Positions 56,825 to 64,000 of a stretch of DNA of 64,000 nt are shown in pieces. The DNA is taken from the NCBI RefSeq assembly GCF_008802405.1, contig NZ_VZDO01000002.1, forward strand, positions 248,001 through 312,000, given 5' to 3'. The notes under the pieces are model-generated. The model made no database searches. It was not told the origin of the DNA and worked only from the letters and a program-made list of their open reading frames with translations. The stretch comes from Plantimonas leprariae (GTDB taxonomy: Bacteria; Pseudomonadota; Alphaproteobacteria; Rhizobiales; Rhizobiaceae). Position numbers and translations under genes: made by a program. Position 1 is the stretch's first letter. Each line of letters starts with the position of its first letter.

Positions 56825-57055
56825 TCAGATCGTGGTCTTCTCGGCCTGCGGATCGCGGCGGACGGCGTCGCCTTCGCGATGGTCCAGCGAGCGGCGCTCC
56901 TGCGCCACCGGCGCGTCCTCGTCCGACATGCCCTTCTTGAAGTTCTTGATACCCTTGGCGACGTCGCCCATCAGCTCGGGAATCTTGCCGCGGCCGAACA
57001 GAAGCAGCACGACGGCGAGCACGATGAGCCAGTGCCAGATGCTTAAGCTACCCAC
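56825..57055 (-). CDS. tatA: Sec-independent protein translocase TatA
   Basis: A 76-residue pore-forming Tat subunit: [20 protein letters not shown] with the conserved [12 protein letters not shown] hinge, then an amphipathic helix and a charged tail. GTG 57055 (MGSLSIWHW) is preferred: GGGAG lies 8 nt upstream, whereas ATG 57061 is only 2 nt from it. Confidence 0.94.
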   Translation of the reverse strand: MGSLSIWHWLIVLAVVLLLFGRGKIPELMGDVAKGIKNFKKGMSDEDAPVAQERRSLDHREGDAVRRDPQAEKTTI

Positions 57056-57198
57056 AACCATTCTCCCTTTGCCGCCGGGCGGCAGGACTGCCCGTTCCGA
57101 ACCGCGCCGGTCGCAGCCGTCCCGGACGAATCCGTCGAAGGCTTCCGCGCGGCGATGTGCCGACGAACCTAAGCTTCCTCGCGCGATTGTTCAAATCC

Positions 57199-57231
57199 AT
57201 CCTCGGGGCGAAAGCGTCGAACCCTGAGGAT
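57199..57231 (-). terminator. Hairpin downstream of nagZ
   Basis: The stem ATCCTC-G-GGG / CCC-T-GAGGAT (one mismatch, 13-nt loop), followed on the minus strand by TTTG. It is a moderate terminator candidate for the argS-SPOR-nagZ message, in the 270-bp gap where scpA-scpB are usually found. Otherwise I see nothing in this gap. Confidence 0.4.
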
Positions 57232-57325
57232 GTTCAGAGATTTGGGGCGAACAGCCGCACGGGGTCGCGATCAGCTTCGTCTAAGCCGCGATCGTGGCGG
57301 AAGGTGGATACGGCGCCGCGCCCGC

Positions 57326-58351
57326 TCAGGCGACCGGTGGCCCCATGATCGCCTCGTACTCCGCCCGCAGCGTCCGCTCGTCGGCCGGCTGCAGATGCGT
57401 CGGCCCGTAGGCCTCGGCCGCCAGCGCCCGCATCGCGGAAACGCCTACGAGTTCCGGCACGCCCGCCGCCACCGCCCGCATCTCGGCCATGTCGCCGTTG
57501 CAGTGAAGCGCGATGTCGCAGCCGGCTTCGATGGCGCGCCGTCCGAGATCGCGCATCTCGCCCTGCAACGCCTTCATCGACATGTCGTCGGTGAGGAGCA
57601 GGCCGCCGAAACCGAGACGCCCCCGGATGACATCGGCGATCACGATCGGCGAGAGCGTCGTCGGCTGATCCGGATCGATGTCGCGGAACAAGATGTGCGC
57701 GGTCATCGCGGCCGGCAGGTCCGCCAGCGCCCGGAACGGCTGGAAGTCGCTGGCCTCTAGCTCGGCGCAGGACGCCTCAACGACGGGCAGCGAGAGATGG
57801 CTGTCGGCATTGCCGCGGCCGTGGCCGGGCATGTGCTTCATCACCGGCAGGAGACCGCCCGCCGCGAGGCCGGCGGCGGCGGCGCGGCCGAGCTTCGCCA
57901 CGACCTCGGGCGAGGAGGAGTAGGCGCGGTCGCCGATCACCGAGTTCGCGCCCGCGACCGGCACGTCGAGGCAGGGCAGGCAATCGACGGTGAAGCCATA
58001 GGCGGCGAGGTCGAAGGCGAACAGCCGCCCCGTCAGCCACGCGGCGCGCTCGGCTGCCTCCGGATCGCTATCGTGCAGTTCGCCGAGTCGCGCCGAAGCC
58101 GGGTAGCGCGGGGCGAGCGGCGGGCGCAGGCGCTGGACCCGGCCGCCTTCCTGGTCGACGAGGATCGGCGTCGTCTCGCGGCCGCCGGCCTCGCGCAGTT
58201 CGGCGACGAGGTCGCGCAGTTCCGCCGCCTCGCCGACATTGCGGCCGAAAAGGATGAAGCCCCAGGGGCGCTCGTCGGCGTAGAACGCCTTCTCGTCGGG
58301 GCTGAGACGCTTGCCGGCGCAGCCGGCGATCCAGGCCTTCTGTTCGCTCAC
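57326..58351 (-). CDS. nagZ: Beta-N-acetylhexosaminidase NagZ
   Basis: A 341-residue cytoplasmic glycoside hydrolase family 3 enzyme of peptidoglycan recycling, removing GlcNAc from anhydromuropeptides. The family motif KHMPGHGRGNADSH carries the flexible-loop His, and the nucleophile Asp is in LLLTDDMSMKAL. NagZ products can induce AmpC-type beta-lactamases. The start is GTG 58351, 7 nt after the SPOR-protein stop. Confidence 0.95.
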   Translation of the reverse strand: MSEQKAWIAGCAGKRLSPDEKAFYADERPWGFILFGRNVGEAAELRDLVAELREAGGRETTPILVDQEGGRVQRLRPPLAPRYPASARLGELHDSDPEAAERAAWLTGRLFAFDLAAYGFTVDCLPCLDVPVAGANSVIGDRAYSSSPEVVAKLGRAAAAGLAAGGLLPVMKHMPGHGRGNADSHLSLPVVEASCAELEASDFQPFRALADLPAAMTAHILFRDIDPDQPTTLSPIVIADVIRGRLGFGGLLLTDDMSMKALQGEMRDLGRRAIEAGCDIALHCNGDMAEMRAVAAGVPELVGVSAMRALAAEAYGPTHLQPADERTLRAEYEAIMGPPVA

Positions 58352-58358
58352 GACCGGA

Positions 58359-59939
58359 TCAGCGCGTCACGAAGCAGCTTGCGCCGGCGCTCTTCAGCTT
58401 CGAGCAGAGGCCGGACGCCTCCTCCTTCGTATTCGCCGCGACGCGGACGCGCCAGTAGGTTCCCTTGCCGGCGACTTCGGCCGACTGGATACCGACCTGC
58501 CGGCCGCCGACGACGGAGCCGTACTTGCTGCCGAAGGAGCGCATCGACTGCTGCGCCGCCGCTTCCGACGGCTGGGAAGAAACCTGCACGAAGAACGCGC
58601 CGACCGGCATGGGAGCCGCAACGGCGGCGGGTTCCGCCGCGGGCTCGGAAACCATTGGCGCCGCGGGCCGGATCGGAGCGACGGCCGCCACTTGGATCGG
58701 GTCGGCGGCCTGCGGCTCGGCCGCGGACTTGGTGGCGGCAGCGTGGACGGGCGCAGCGGGCTTCGCTGCCGGTGCGGCATCCGCCTGGATCAGCCTGCCG
58801 TCGGCGCCGACCGAAAGGGTGCGGACCTTGCGGGGCTGCAGCACCGGTTCGCCGGAGGCCTCCGCCGTCTCGGTCGCGGCGGTCACGCGGGTTTCGTCCT
58901 TGCCCTCGTCCTCGGCCGTCGTGTCGCCGATCTCGACGCCGGGAAGATCGTCGTAGCTCCGCTCCTCTTCCTTCGGCAGATCCATCGGCTCTTCGGCGGT
59001 CTTCAGCAGCGCATGCTGCGTCGGCGTCTCGTCCACGGTCTTGCCGGGCGCGGCGACGCGGTCGTAGACGGCCTTGTTCTGGTTCGGATAGGCGCGCCCG
59101 CCCGGGTCTTTCGGCGCGACCTTGTACGGCTCGGCGTCCGCCTTGATCAGCAGCGGCTCGTCGCCGACTCCCGGCACGACCGAGCCGCCCTTCCACATGC
59201 TGAAGCCGAGGCCGGCCACCAGCACGAGCGCGGCAGCGCTGACGCCGGTGACGAGCGCCTTCTTCATGAAGCCGCCGCGCGGCGCGGCGGAGCAATAGTC
59301 GTCGTCCGCCGCGTAATCGTCGGCGATATAGGACTCCGGCTGCGGCGCTTCGGCGAGCCGCTCCGGCCGGCGCTGCGAGGCCGCCGCGGCCGGGCGGATC
59401 ACCGCGAGCTCGCTGCGGATCAGTTCCTCGAACTCGTCCATGTCGGCCTGCGGCGGCGAGGGCAGACGCTCCTCCTCCGGCCGCTCGGGCGCGAAGGATT
59501 GCGTTTCGACGACGATCCGGCCGCGTGGCCGCGCCGGGGCGCTGAGATTGCGCAGGACGGCGTCGAGTTCGTCGTCGATCTCCTCGTCCGTCAGGTGGGT
59601 CGGGCGGCCCTGCGAAGCTTTCGCTGGCTCAGCGCGGCCGGCGGCCTTCGCCGTGGCGCGGCCGTTGTAGCGGGTCTCGTAGCTGGGCATCGTCGCTGGG
59701 CGTGCGCTCCTCGCGGCCGCCAGATCGTGCTCGAACGCCGCTTCGAACTCGCGGTCCATGCCGTCCGGCTGACGACCGGCGGGCGCGGCCCGAGCAGGCG
59801 CGGGCTCGTCGGCGAAACGCGGATCGAACCGCAATTCGGATTCGAAGATGTCGGCCAGTTCGGCGAAGGGATCGTCCTCGACGGGCGCACCGCTCCTCGC
59901 GACGGTCAAGCCGCGGGTCTGGCTGTTCACGTTACCCAT
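58359..59939 (-). CDS. SPOR domain membrane protein
   Basis: A 526-residue bitopic protein: a long acidic cytoplasmic N-terminal region (1-245, including DDPFAELADIF and DEEIDDELDAVLRNL), one TM helix (ALVTGVSAAALVLVAGLGF), a variable periplasmic linker, and a C-terminal SPOR domain (about 445-526, GAFFVQVSSQPS ... YWRVRVAANTKEEA). SPOR domains bind denuded glycan at the septum, so a division role is likely. ATG 59939 is preferred because GAGGG precedes it; ATG 59999 is also in frame. It sits between argS and nagZ, as in most relatives. Confidence 0.9.
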   Translation of the reverse strand: MGNVNSQTRGLTVARSGAPVEDDPFAELADIFESELRFDPRFADEPAPARAAPAGRQPDGMDREFEAAFEHDLAAARSARPATMPSYETRYNGRATAKAAGRAEPAKASQGRPTHLTDEEIDDELDAVLRNLSAPARPRGRIVVETQSFAPERPEEERLPSPPQADMDEFEELIRSELAVIRPAAAASQRRPERLAEAPQPESYIADDYAADDDYCSAAPRGGFMKKALVTGVSAAALVLVAGLGFSMWKGGSVVPGVGDEPLLIKADAEPYKVAPKDPGGRAYPNQNKAVYDRVAAPGKTVDETPTQHALLKTAEEPMDLPKEEERSYDDLPGVEIGDTTAEDEGKDETRVTAATETAEASGEPVLQPRKVRTLSVGADGRLIQADAAPAAKPAAPVHAAATKSAAEPQAADPIQVAAVAPIRPAAPMVSEPAAEPAAVAAPMPVGAFFVQVSSQPSEAAAQQSMRSFGSKYGSVVGGRQVGIQSAEVAGKGTYWRVRVAANTKEEASGLCSKLKSAGASCFVTR

Positions 59940-60039
59940 CAAGCCCTCGCACTGCCCCACCCGCGCGGCAAGCTCGAACCCGAGCGCCGAAGCGGGCATC
60001 GAAGTCGTTAGCCGGCGATGTTGACCAAAGCGTGTTCGA

Positions 60040-61794
60040 TCAGCGCATCTCTTCCGGCGCGGCCGCCCCGATCAACTTGAGACCGGAAGCAACGACCAGC
60101 GCGACACCCCTCACGAGGCCAAGTCTGGCTAGGGTCATTCTTGTATCGTCAAGGTTAACAAAGCGTAAGTCCGGCACATCGCGGCCGCGATTGTATTGGG
60201 CGTGAAAAAGCTGAGCCAGGTCGTAAAGGTAGAAGGCCAGGCGGTGTGGCTCCTTCGCCGCCGCCGCGGCCGCGACCAGTCGCGGATATTCGCCGAGCTT
60301 GCGGATGAGGCCGAGTTCGCCCTCGTCCGTCAGCGCCTCCAGCCGGCCGGGATCGCCGAGCTCGGCGTCGGAGGGAACCTCTACGCCCCCCGCCACCGCC
60401 TGCCGCACGACGGAGGCAGCGCGGGCATGCGCGTACTGCACGTAGAAGACCGGATTGTCCTTCGACTGCTCCGTCACCTTCTGGAAGTCGAAGTCGAGCG
60501 GCGCGTCGCTCTTCCGGTACAGCATCATGAAGCGAACCGGATCGCGCCCGACCTCCTCCACCACTTCCGCAAGCGTGACGAAGTCGCCGGAGCGCTTCGA
60601 CATCTTCACGGGCTCGCCATCGCGGAACAATTTGACGAGCTGGCAAAGCAGAACGTCGGCCTCGGCCGTTCCGCCGGACACCGCCGCCGCCACCGCTTCC
60701 ATCCGCTTCACGTAGCCGCCGTGGTCGGCGCCGAGCACGTAGACCATCTCGGTGAAGCCGCGGTCGAACTTGTCCTTGAAGTAGGCGACGTCGGCGGCGA
60801 AGTAGGTGTAGGCGCCGCTCGATTTCACCAGCGGCCGGTCGATGTCGTCGCCGAACTCGGTCGAGCGGAACAACGTCTGCTCGCGGTCCTCCCAGTCTTC
60901 CGGCACCTGCCCCTTCGGCGGCGGCAACGAGCCTTGGTAGACGAGGTTCCGGCTTCTGAGGCCGTCGATCGCGTCGCCGATCCGGCCGCCGTTGTCGGCG
61001 TGGAGGGTCCGCTCGGAGAAGAAGACCTCGTGCTCGATCCCGAGCAGCTTCAGGTCGTCGCGGATCATCAGCATCATCGCGGCGATGGCGTGGTCGCGCA
61101 CGATCGGCAGCCACTCGGCCTCGTCCATCGCGAGGAGCGAGTCCTTGCGCAGGATCGCAAGGGACGCTCCCACCGGCTTCAGGTAATCGCCGGGATAGAG
61201 GCCGGCCGGAATCTCGCCGACCGTCTGGCCCAACGCCTCGCGGTAGCGGAGGAAGACCGAGCGGGCGAGCACGTTCACCTGCTCGCCGGCGTCGTTGATG
61301 TAGTACTCCTTCACCACCTCGTCGCCGGAGAAGGCGACGAGGTTGGCGAGCGTGTCGCCCACCACCGCGCCCCGGCAGTGCCCGACATGCATCGGGCCGG
61401 TCGGGTTCGCCGAGACGTATTCGACGTTGACGCGCCGGCCGGTCGGCTCGCCCCGGCCGTAGTCCTCGCCCTTCGTCAGCACGTTCGCCAGGAGACCGGT
61501 CCAGTAGATGGGCGTCAGGCGCAGGTTGATGAAACCGGGACCGGCGACGCTCGCCTCCATCACGTCGGGATCGGAGCGCAGGGCGTCCGCGATCGCCTCG
61601 CCGAGTTCGCGCGGCTTCGCGCCGAGCGGCTTCGCCAGCACCATCGCCGCATTCGTCGCGAGATCGCCGTGGCTCGGATCACGCGGCGGCTCGACCGCGA
61701 CGCGCGAGAGGTCCAGACTACCCGCAGCCTCGGGACCGATCGCCTTGGAAACGGCTTCGCGGACGCGCGCCTCGAAATCGGAGAAGACGTTCAT
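60040..61794 (-). CDS. argS: Arginyl-tRNA synthetase
   Basis: A 584-residue class I synthetase. The HIGH motif appears as HVGH in [20 protein letters not shown], and KMSKRSG is the second signature. The N-terminal additional domain 1 and C-terminal DALR anticodon-binding domain are present. ATG 61794 gives [11 protein letters not shown]. Confidence 0.96.
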   Translation of the reverse strand: MNVFSDFEARVREAVSKAIGPEAAGSLDLSRVAVEPPRDPSHGDLATNAAMVLAKPLGAKPRELGEAIADALRSDPDVMEASVAGPGFINLRLTPIYWTGLLANVLTKGEDYGRGEPTGRRVNVEYVSANPTGPMHVGHCRGAVVGDTLANLVAFSGDEVVKEYYINDAGEQVNVLARSVFLRYREALGQTVGEIPAGLYPGDYLKPVGASLAILRKDSLLAMDEAEWLPIVRDHAIAAMMLMIRDDLKLLGIEHEVFFSERTLHADNGGRIGDAIDGLRSRNLVYQGSLPPPKGQVPEDWEDREQTLFRSTEFGDDIDRPLVKSSGAYTYFAADVAYFKDKFDRGFTEMVYVLGADHGGYVKRMEAVAAAVSGGTAEADVLLCQLVKLFRDGEPVKMSKRSGDFVTLAEVVEEVGRDPVRFMMLYRKSDAPLDFDFQKVTEQSKDNPVFYVQYAHARAASVVRQAVAGGVEVPSDAELGDPGRLEALTDEGELGLIRKLGEYPRLVAAAAAAKEPHRLAFYLYDLAQLFHAQYNRGRDVPDLRFVNLDDTRMTLARLGLVRGVALVVASGLKLIGAAAPEEMR

Positions 61795-61875
61795 GAATGT
61801 CCTGACGGCGGCCGGGATGCGCGAAACGGGCGCGGCCACGGCCGCTTCCAGCGCCGCGGCGGGTGACGGGCGCGC

Positions 61876-63147
61876 CTAACGCAAATCCGGAGTCGCGTCA
61901 AACAGGCGCCGGTGCTCGGCGATGGCGTAGGAGTCCGTCATTCCCGCCAGATAGTCGGCGACGCGCCGGGCCCGCTTCTCGGGCGCGGCGAGATCCATCG
62001 CCTCGCTCCACTCGTTCCGCATCTCGCGCGGCTCCGCGACGTAACGGTTGAAGAGGTCGGCAACGATCGCCTCCGCCTTCCGGCTCATCTCCATCAGCCG
62101 GTCAGTGCGATAGACCCGCGCGAACAGGAAGCGCTTGGTCTCAGCCTCCATCGCCCGCATCGCCGGCGAGAAGGCGACCATCGTCTGCCCTGCCCCACGG
62201 ACCGCATCGGCGTGGCCGGGTCGCAGCTCGGCGATGTTGGCGAGCGTCGTCGCGATCACGTCCTCCACCATGCGCGTGATATGGCGACGCATGACCTCGT
62301 GGATCAGCCGCGAGCGTTCGAGGTTCGGATAAAGCCCTTCGACCTCGCGCAGGATGTCGCCGGCGAGCGCGAGGCCGCGCAGGTCGTCCACCTCGATCAT
62401 CCCGGCGCGCAGCGCATCGTCCATGTCGTGGGTGTTGTAGGCGATGTCGTCGGAGATCGCGGCGGCCTGCGCTTCGAGGCTGGCGAAGCGGTCGAGATCG
62501 AGTGGATAAAGGCGGTCGAAGTCGAGCACCGGCCGCGGCACTTCCGGGCAGGTGGCGTGCGGCCCGGCAAGCGGCCCGTTGTGCTTCACCAGCCCTTCCA
62601 GCGTTTCCCAGGCGAGGTTCAGGCCGTCGAACTCGGCGTAGCGCTGTTCCAGCGCGGTGACGACGCGAAGCGCCTGCGCATTGTGGTCGAAGCCGCCGAA
62701 GCCCCGCATTTTCGCATCGAGCGCCCGCTCACCCGCATGACCGAACGGCGTGTGGCCGAAGTCGTGGACGAGCGCCACCGCCTCGGTCAGGTCCTCGTCC
62801 AGCCGAAAGGCGCGCGCGAAGGCCCGGGCGATCTGCGACACCTCAATCGTGTGCGTAAGACGCGTGCGATAGTGGTCGCTCTCGTCGTGCGCTAGGAACA
62901 CCTGCGTCTTGTGCTTCAGGCGACGGAAAGCGGCCGAGTGGACGATCCGGTCGCGGTCGCGCTGGAACGGCGTCCGGGTCGCGCTCGGCGGCTCTGGAAA
63001 CAGCCGGCCGCGGCTGTCGGCCGGATGGACGGCGTAGGGCGCCCGCTCGCCGCCGCCGAAGCCGATCGCGTATCCGGATGCGTCCGCGCCTGCCAAACTC
63101 GTTCCTCGCTGGAGAGCCGCGTCGCGATTGACGGGTATTTCGGCCAT
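61876..63147 (-). CDS. dgt: Deoxyguanosinetriphosphate triphosphohydrolase-like protein
   Basis: A 423-residue HD-domain phosphohydrolase. Metal ligands are in [12 protein letters not shown] (His) and [16 protein letters not shown] (His-Asp). [11 protein letters not shown] is the allosteric/dNTP-binding block. Such proteins split dNTPs to the nucleoside and tripolyphosphate; the alphaproteobacterial forms are less studied than E. coli Dgt. It is divergent from erpA, 73 bp apart. Confidence 0.94.
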   Translation of the reverse strand: MAEIPVNRDAALQRGTSLAGADASGYAIGFGGGERAPYAVHPADSRGRLFPEPPSATRTPFQRDRDRIVHSAAFRRLKHKTQVFLAHDESDHYRTRLTHTIEVSQIARAFARAFRLDEDLTEAVALVHDFGHTPFGHAGERALDAKMRGFGGFDHNAQALRVVTALEQRYAEFDGLNLAWETLEGLVKHNGPLAGPHATCPEVPRPVLDFDRLYPLDLDRFASLEAQAAAISDDIAYNTHDMDDALRAGMIEVDDLRGLALAGDILREVEGLYPNLERSRLIHEVMRRHITRMVEDVIATTLANIAELRPGHADAVRGAGQTMVAFSPAMRAMEAETKRFLFARVYRTDRLMEMSRKAEAIVADLFNRYVAEPREMRNEWSEAMDLAAPEKRARRVADYLAGMTDSYAIAEHRRLFDATPDLR

Positions 63148-63220
63148 GCATACTTAAGGCGAAGCAAGCGCCAAAGGAGAGGACGGCACCGGCGAACCCG
63201 ATGCCGCACCGTCGACTCGC

Positions 63221-63559
63221 ATGAGCGAATCCACCCCGATCACCGTATCCGACAGCGCCGCCCGGCGCATCGCCACCATCGTCGCCAAAGGCGGCGGGGA
63301 CGGAGACGCCCTCCGCGTCTCCGTCGAGGGCGGCGGCTGCTCCGGCTTCTCCTACAAGTACGATCTGACCGCGGCGCGCGAGCCCGACGACCTCGTCATC
63401 GAGAAGGACGGTGCGACCGTGCTCATCGACCCGATGTCGCTGCCCTACATGGAAGGCGCGGTGATCGACTTCGTCGACGACCTGATGGGTCAGTCCTTCC
63501 AGATCCGGAACCCGAACGCCGTCGCGTCCTGCGGCTGCGGCACCAGCTTCTCGATCTAG
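63221..63559 (+). CDS. erpA: Iron-sulfur cluster insertion protein ErpA
   Basis: A 112-residue A-type Fe-S carrier. The three cluster-binding cysteines are in GGCSGFSYKY and the C-terminal CGCGTSFSI. It delivers clusters to apo-enzymes, and in E. coli to respiratory dehydrogenases including complex I. The dgt-erpA-xth arrangement is standard in alphaproteobacteria. Confidence 0.94.
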   Translation: MSESTPITVSDSAARRIATIVAKGGGDGDALRVSVEGGGCSGFSYKYDLTAAREPDDLVIEKDGATVLIDPMSLPYMEGAVIDFVDDLMGQSFQIRNPNAVASCGCGTSFSI

Positions 63560-63576
63560 CCGCCGTCCGTCCGCGC

Positions 63577-64000
63577 GTGCTCGTCGCCACCTGGAACCTC
63601 GCCGGCGTCAAGGCACGCCTCGAAACGCTGCTCGCCTGGTTGGAGGAACGGCAGCCGGACATCGTTGGCCTGCAGGAAACGAAGTCGGTCGACGAGGCTT
63701 TCCCGCGCGCCGCGGTGGAGAAGCTCGGCTATCACGTCGAACTGCACGGGCAGAAGGGTTTCAACGGCGTCGCCCTCCTGTCGAAGACGCCGCCGAAATC
63801 CGTCTCGCGCGGCCTGCCCGGCGACACGACCGACGAGCAGGCGCGATACATCGAAGGTGTCTGGGACGTCGGTGGAAGCACCCTGCGCTTCGTCTCGCTC
63901 TATCTGCCGAACGGCAATCCGATCGGCACCGAGAAGTTCGACTACAAGCTCCGCTGGATGGCGCGCCTCGAAAGGCATGCCCGCAAGCTTTTGGCGGCTG
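63577..64000 (+). CDS. xth: Exodeoxyribonuclease III, N-terminal part
   Basis: The first 141 residues of an ExoIII-type AP endonuclease/3'-5' exonuclease. Conserved pieces are VATWNLAGVKAR (metal-site Asn), DIVGLQETK (catalytic Glu), GFNGVALLSK and LYLPNGNP. The start is taken as GTG 63577, 17 nt after erpA, giving MLVATWN; no ATG fits. The gene runs off the right edge of the window. Confidence 0.93.
   Translation, partial: MLVATWNLAGVKARLETLLAWLEERQPDIVGLQETKSVDEAFPRAAVEKLGYHVELHGQKGFNGVALLSKTPPKSVSRGLPGDTTDEQARYIEGVWDVGGSTLRFVSLYLPNGNPIGTEKFDYKLRWMARLERHARKLLAA

Noticed and set aside
57062-57325. Remnant of scpA or scpB
   Set aside because: No frame in the gap shows recognisable ScpA/ScpB sequence, so no pseudogene is called.

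Overview
The window is a GC-rich stretch of chromosome from an alphaproteobacterium, most likely order Hyphomicrobiales (Rhizobiales). The evidence is gene content and order: a nuoA-N operon running into birA, RNase J, a DUF1467 protein, proS and lolC/lolD; the tig-clpP-clpX-lon-hup block; and dgt-argS-SPOR-nagZ-tatABC-serS-surE-pcm-nlpD followed by yajC-secD-secF. BA14K and DUF1127 proteins, the short alphaproteobacterial-type ProS and folate-dependent TrmFO fit the same group. I cannot name a genus. The window is almost entirely core chromosome; I see no insertion sequence, prophage, integrase or CRISPR array.

Layout. 1-10 kb is a patchwork: the 3' end of uvrD, a small toxin-antitoxin pair, a ChaA-like Ca2+/H+ antiporter, a BA14K/Gly-Tyr-rich secreted protein, prmA, a SCO1-type copper chaperone with a possible 47-residue membrane protein beside it, an MFS exporter, a Tim44-domain protein, glutathione-independent formaldehyde dehydrogenase and azlCD. 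From 33.3 kb down to 10 kb (minus strand) lies respiratory complex I (nuoA-N), continuing into birA, rnj, DUF1467, proS, lolC and lolD. Three non-Nuo genes sit inside the nuo operon: a GFA-family protein between nuoC and nuoD, a Uma2 nuclease-fold protein between nuoD and nuoE, and a pentapeptide-repeat protein between nuoF and nuoG. NuoE has a very long acidic tail ending in a helix-hairpin-helix-like domain. Between DUF1467 and proS is a plus-strand intrinsic terminator with no gene in front of it, which suggests a small RNA of about 150 nt.

33.5-42 kb holds an XRE regulator, tRNA-Asp, tRNA-Val, HU, Lon, ClpX, ClpP, trigger factor and tRNA-Leu: a protein quality-control block. At 42.0-42.4 kb is the most striking locus: a 47-residue arginine-rich DUF1127 gene followed by four tandem hairpins. 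Three present the loop motif CCTCCTCCC and the fourth, the terminator, shows a shortened version. This is the architecture of the CcsR/cuckoo small RNAs known from Rhodobacter.

42.4-64 kb holds trmFO; an export operon yajC-secD-secF followed by homologues of the mitochondrial complex I assembly factors NDUFAF3 (Mth938-like) and NDUFAF6 (squalene/phytoene-synthase-like) and a DUF4153 membrane protein; a DUF815 ATPase; an NlpD-type LytM activator with a candidate CtrA box; pcm, surE, serS, tatCBA, nagZ, a SPOR protein, argS, dgt, erpA and the start of an exonuclease III gene. The scpA-scpB pair usually found between nagZ and tatA is missing. Complex I, its likely assembly factors, an Fe-S carrier (ErpA), and Sec and Tat export all lie in this one window.
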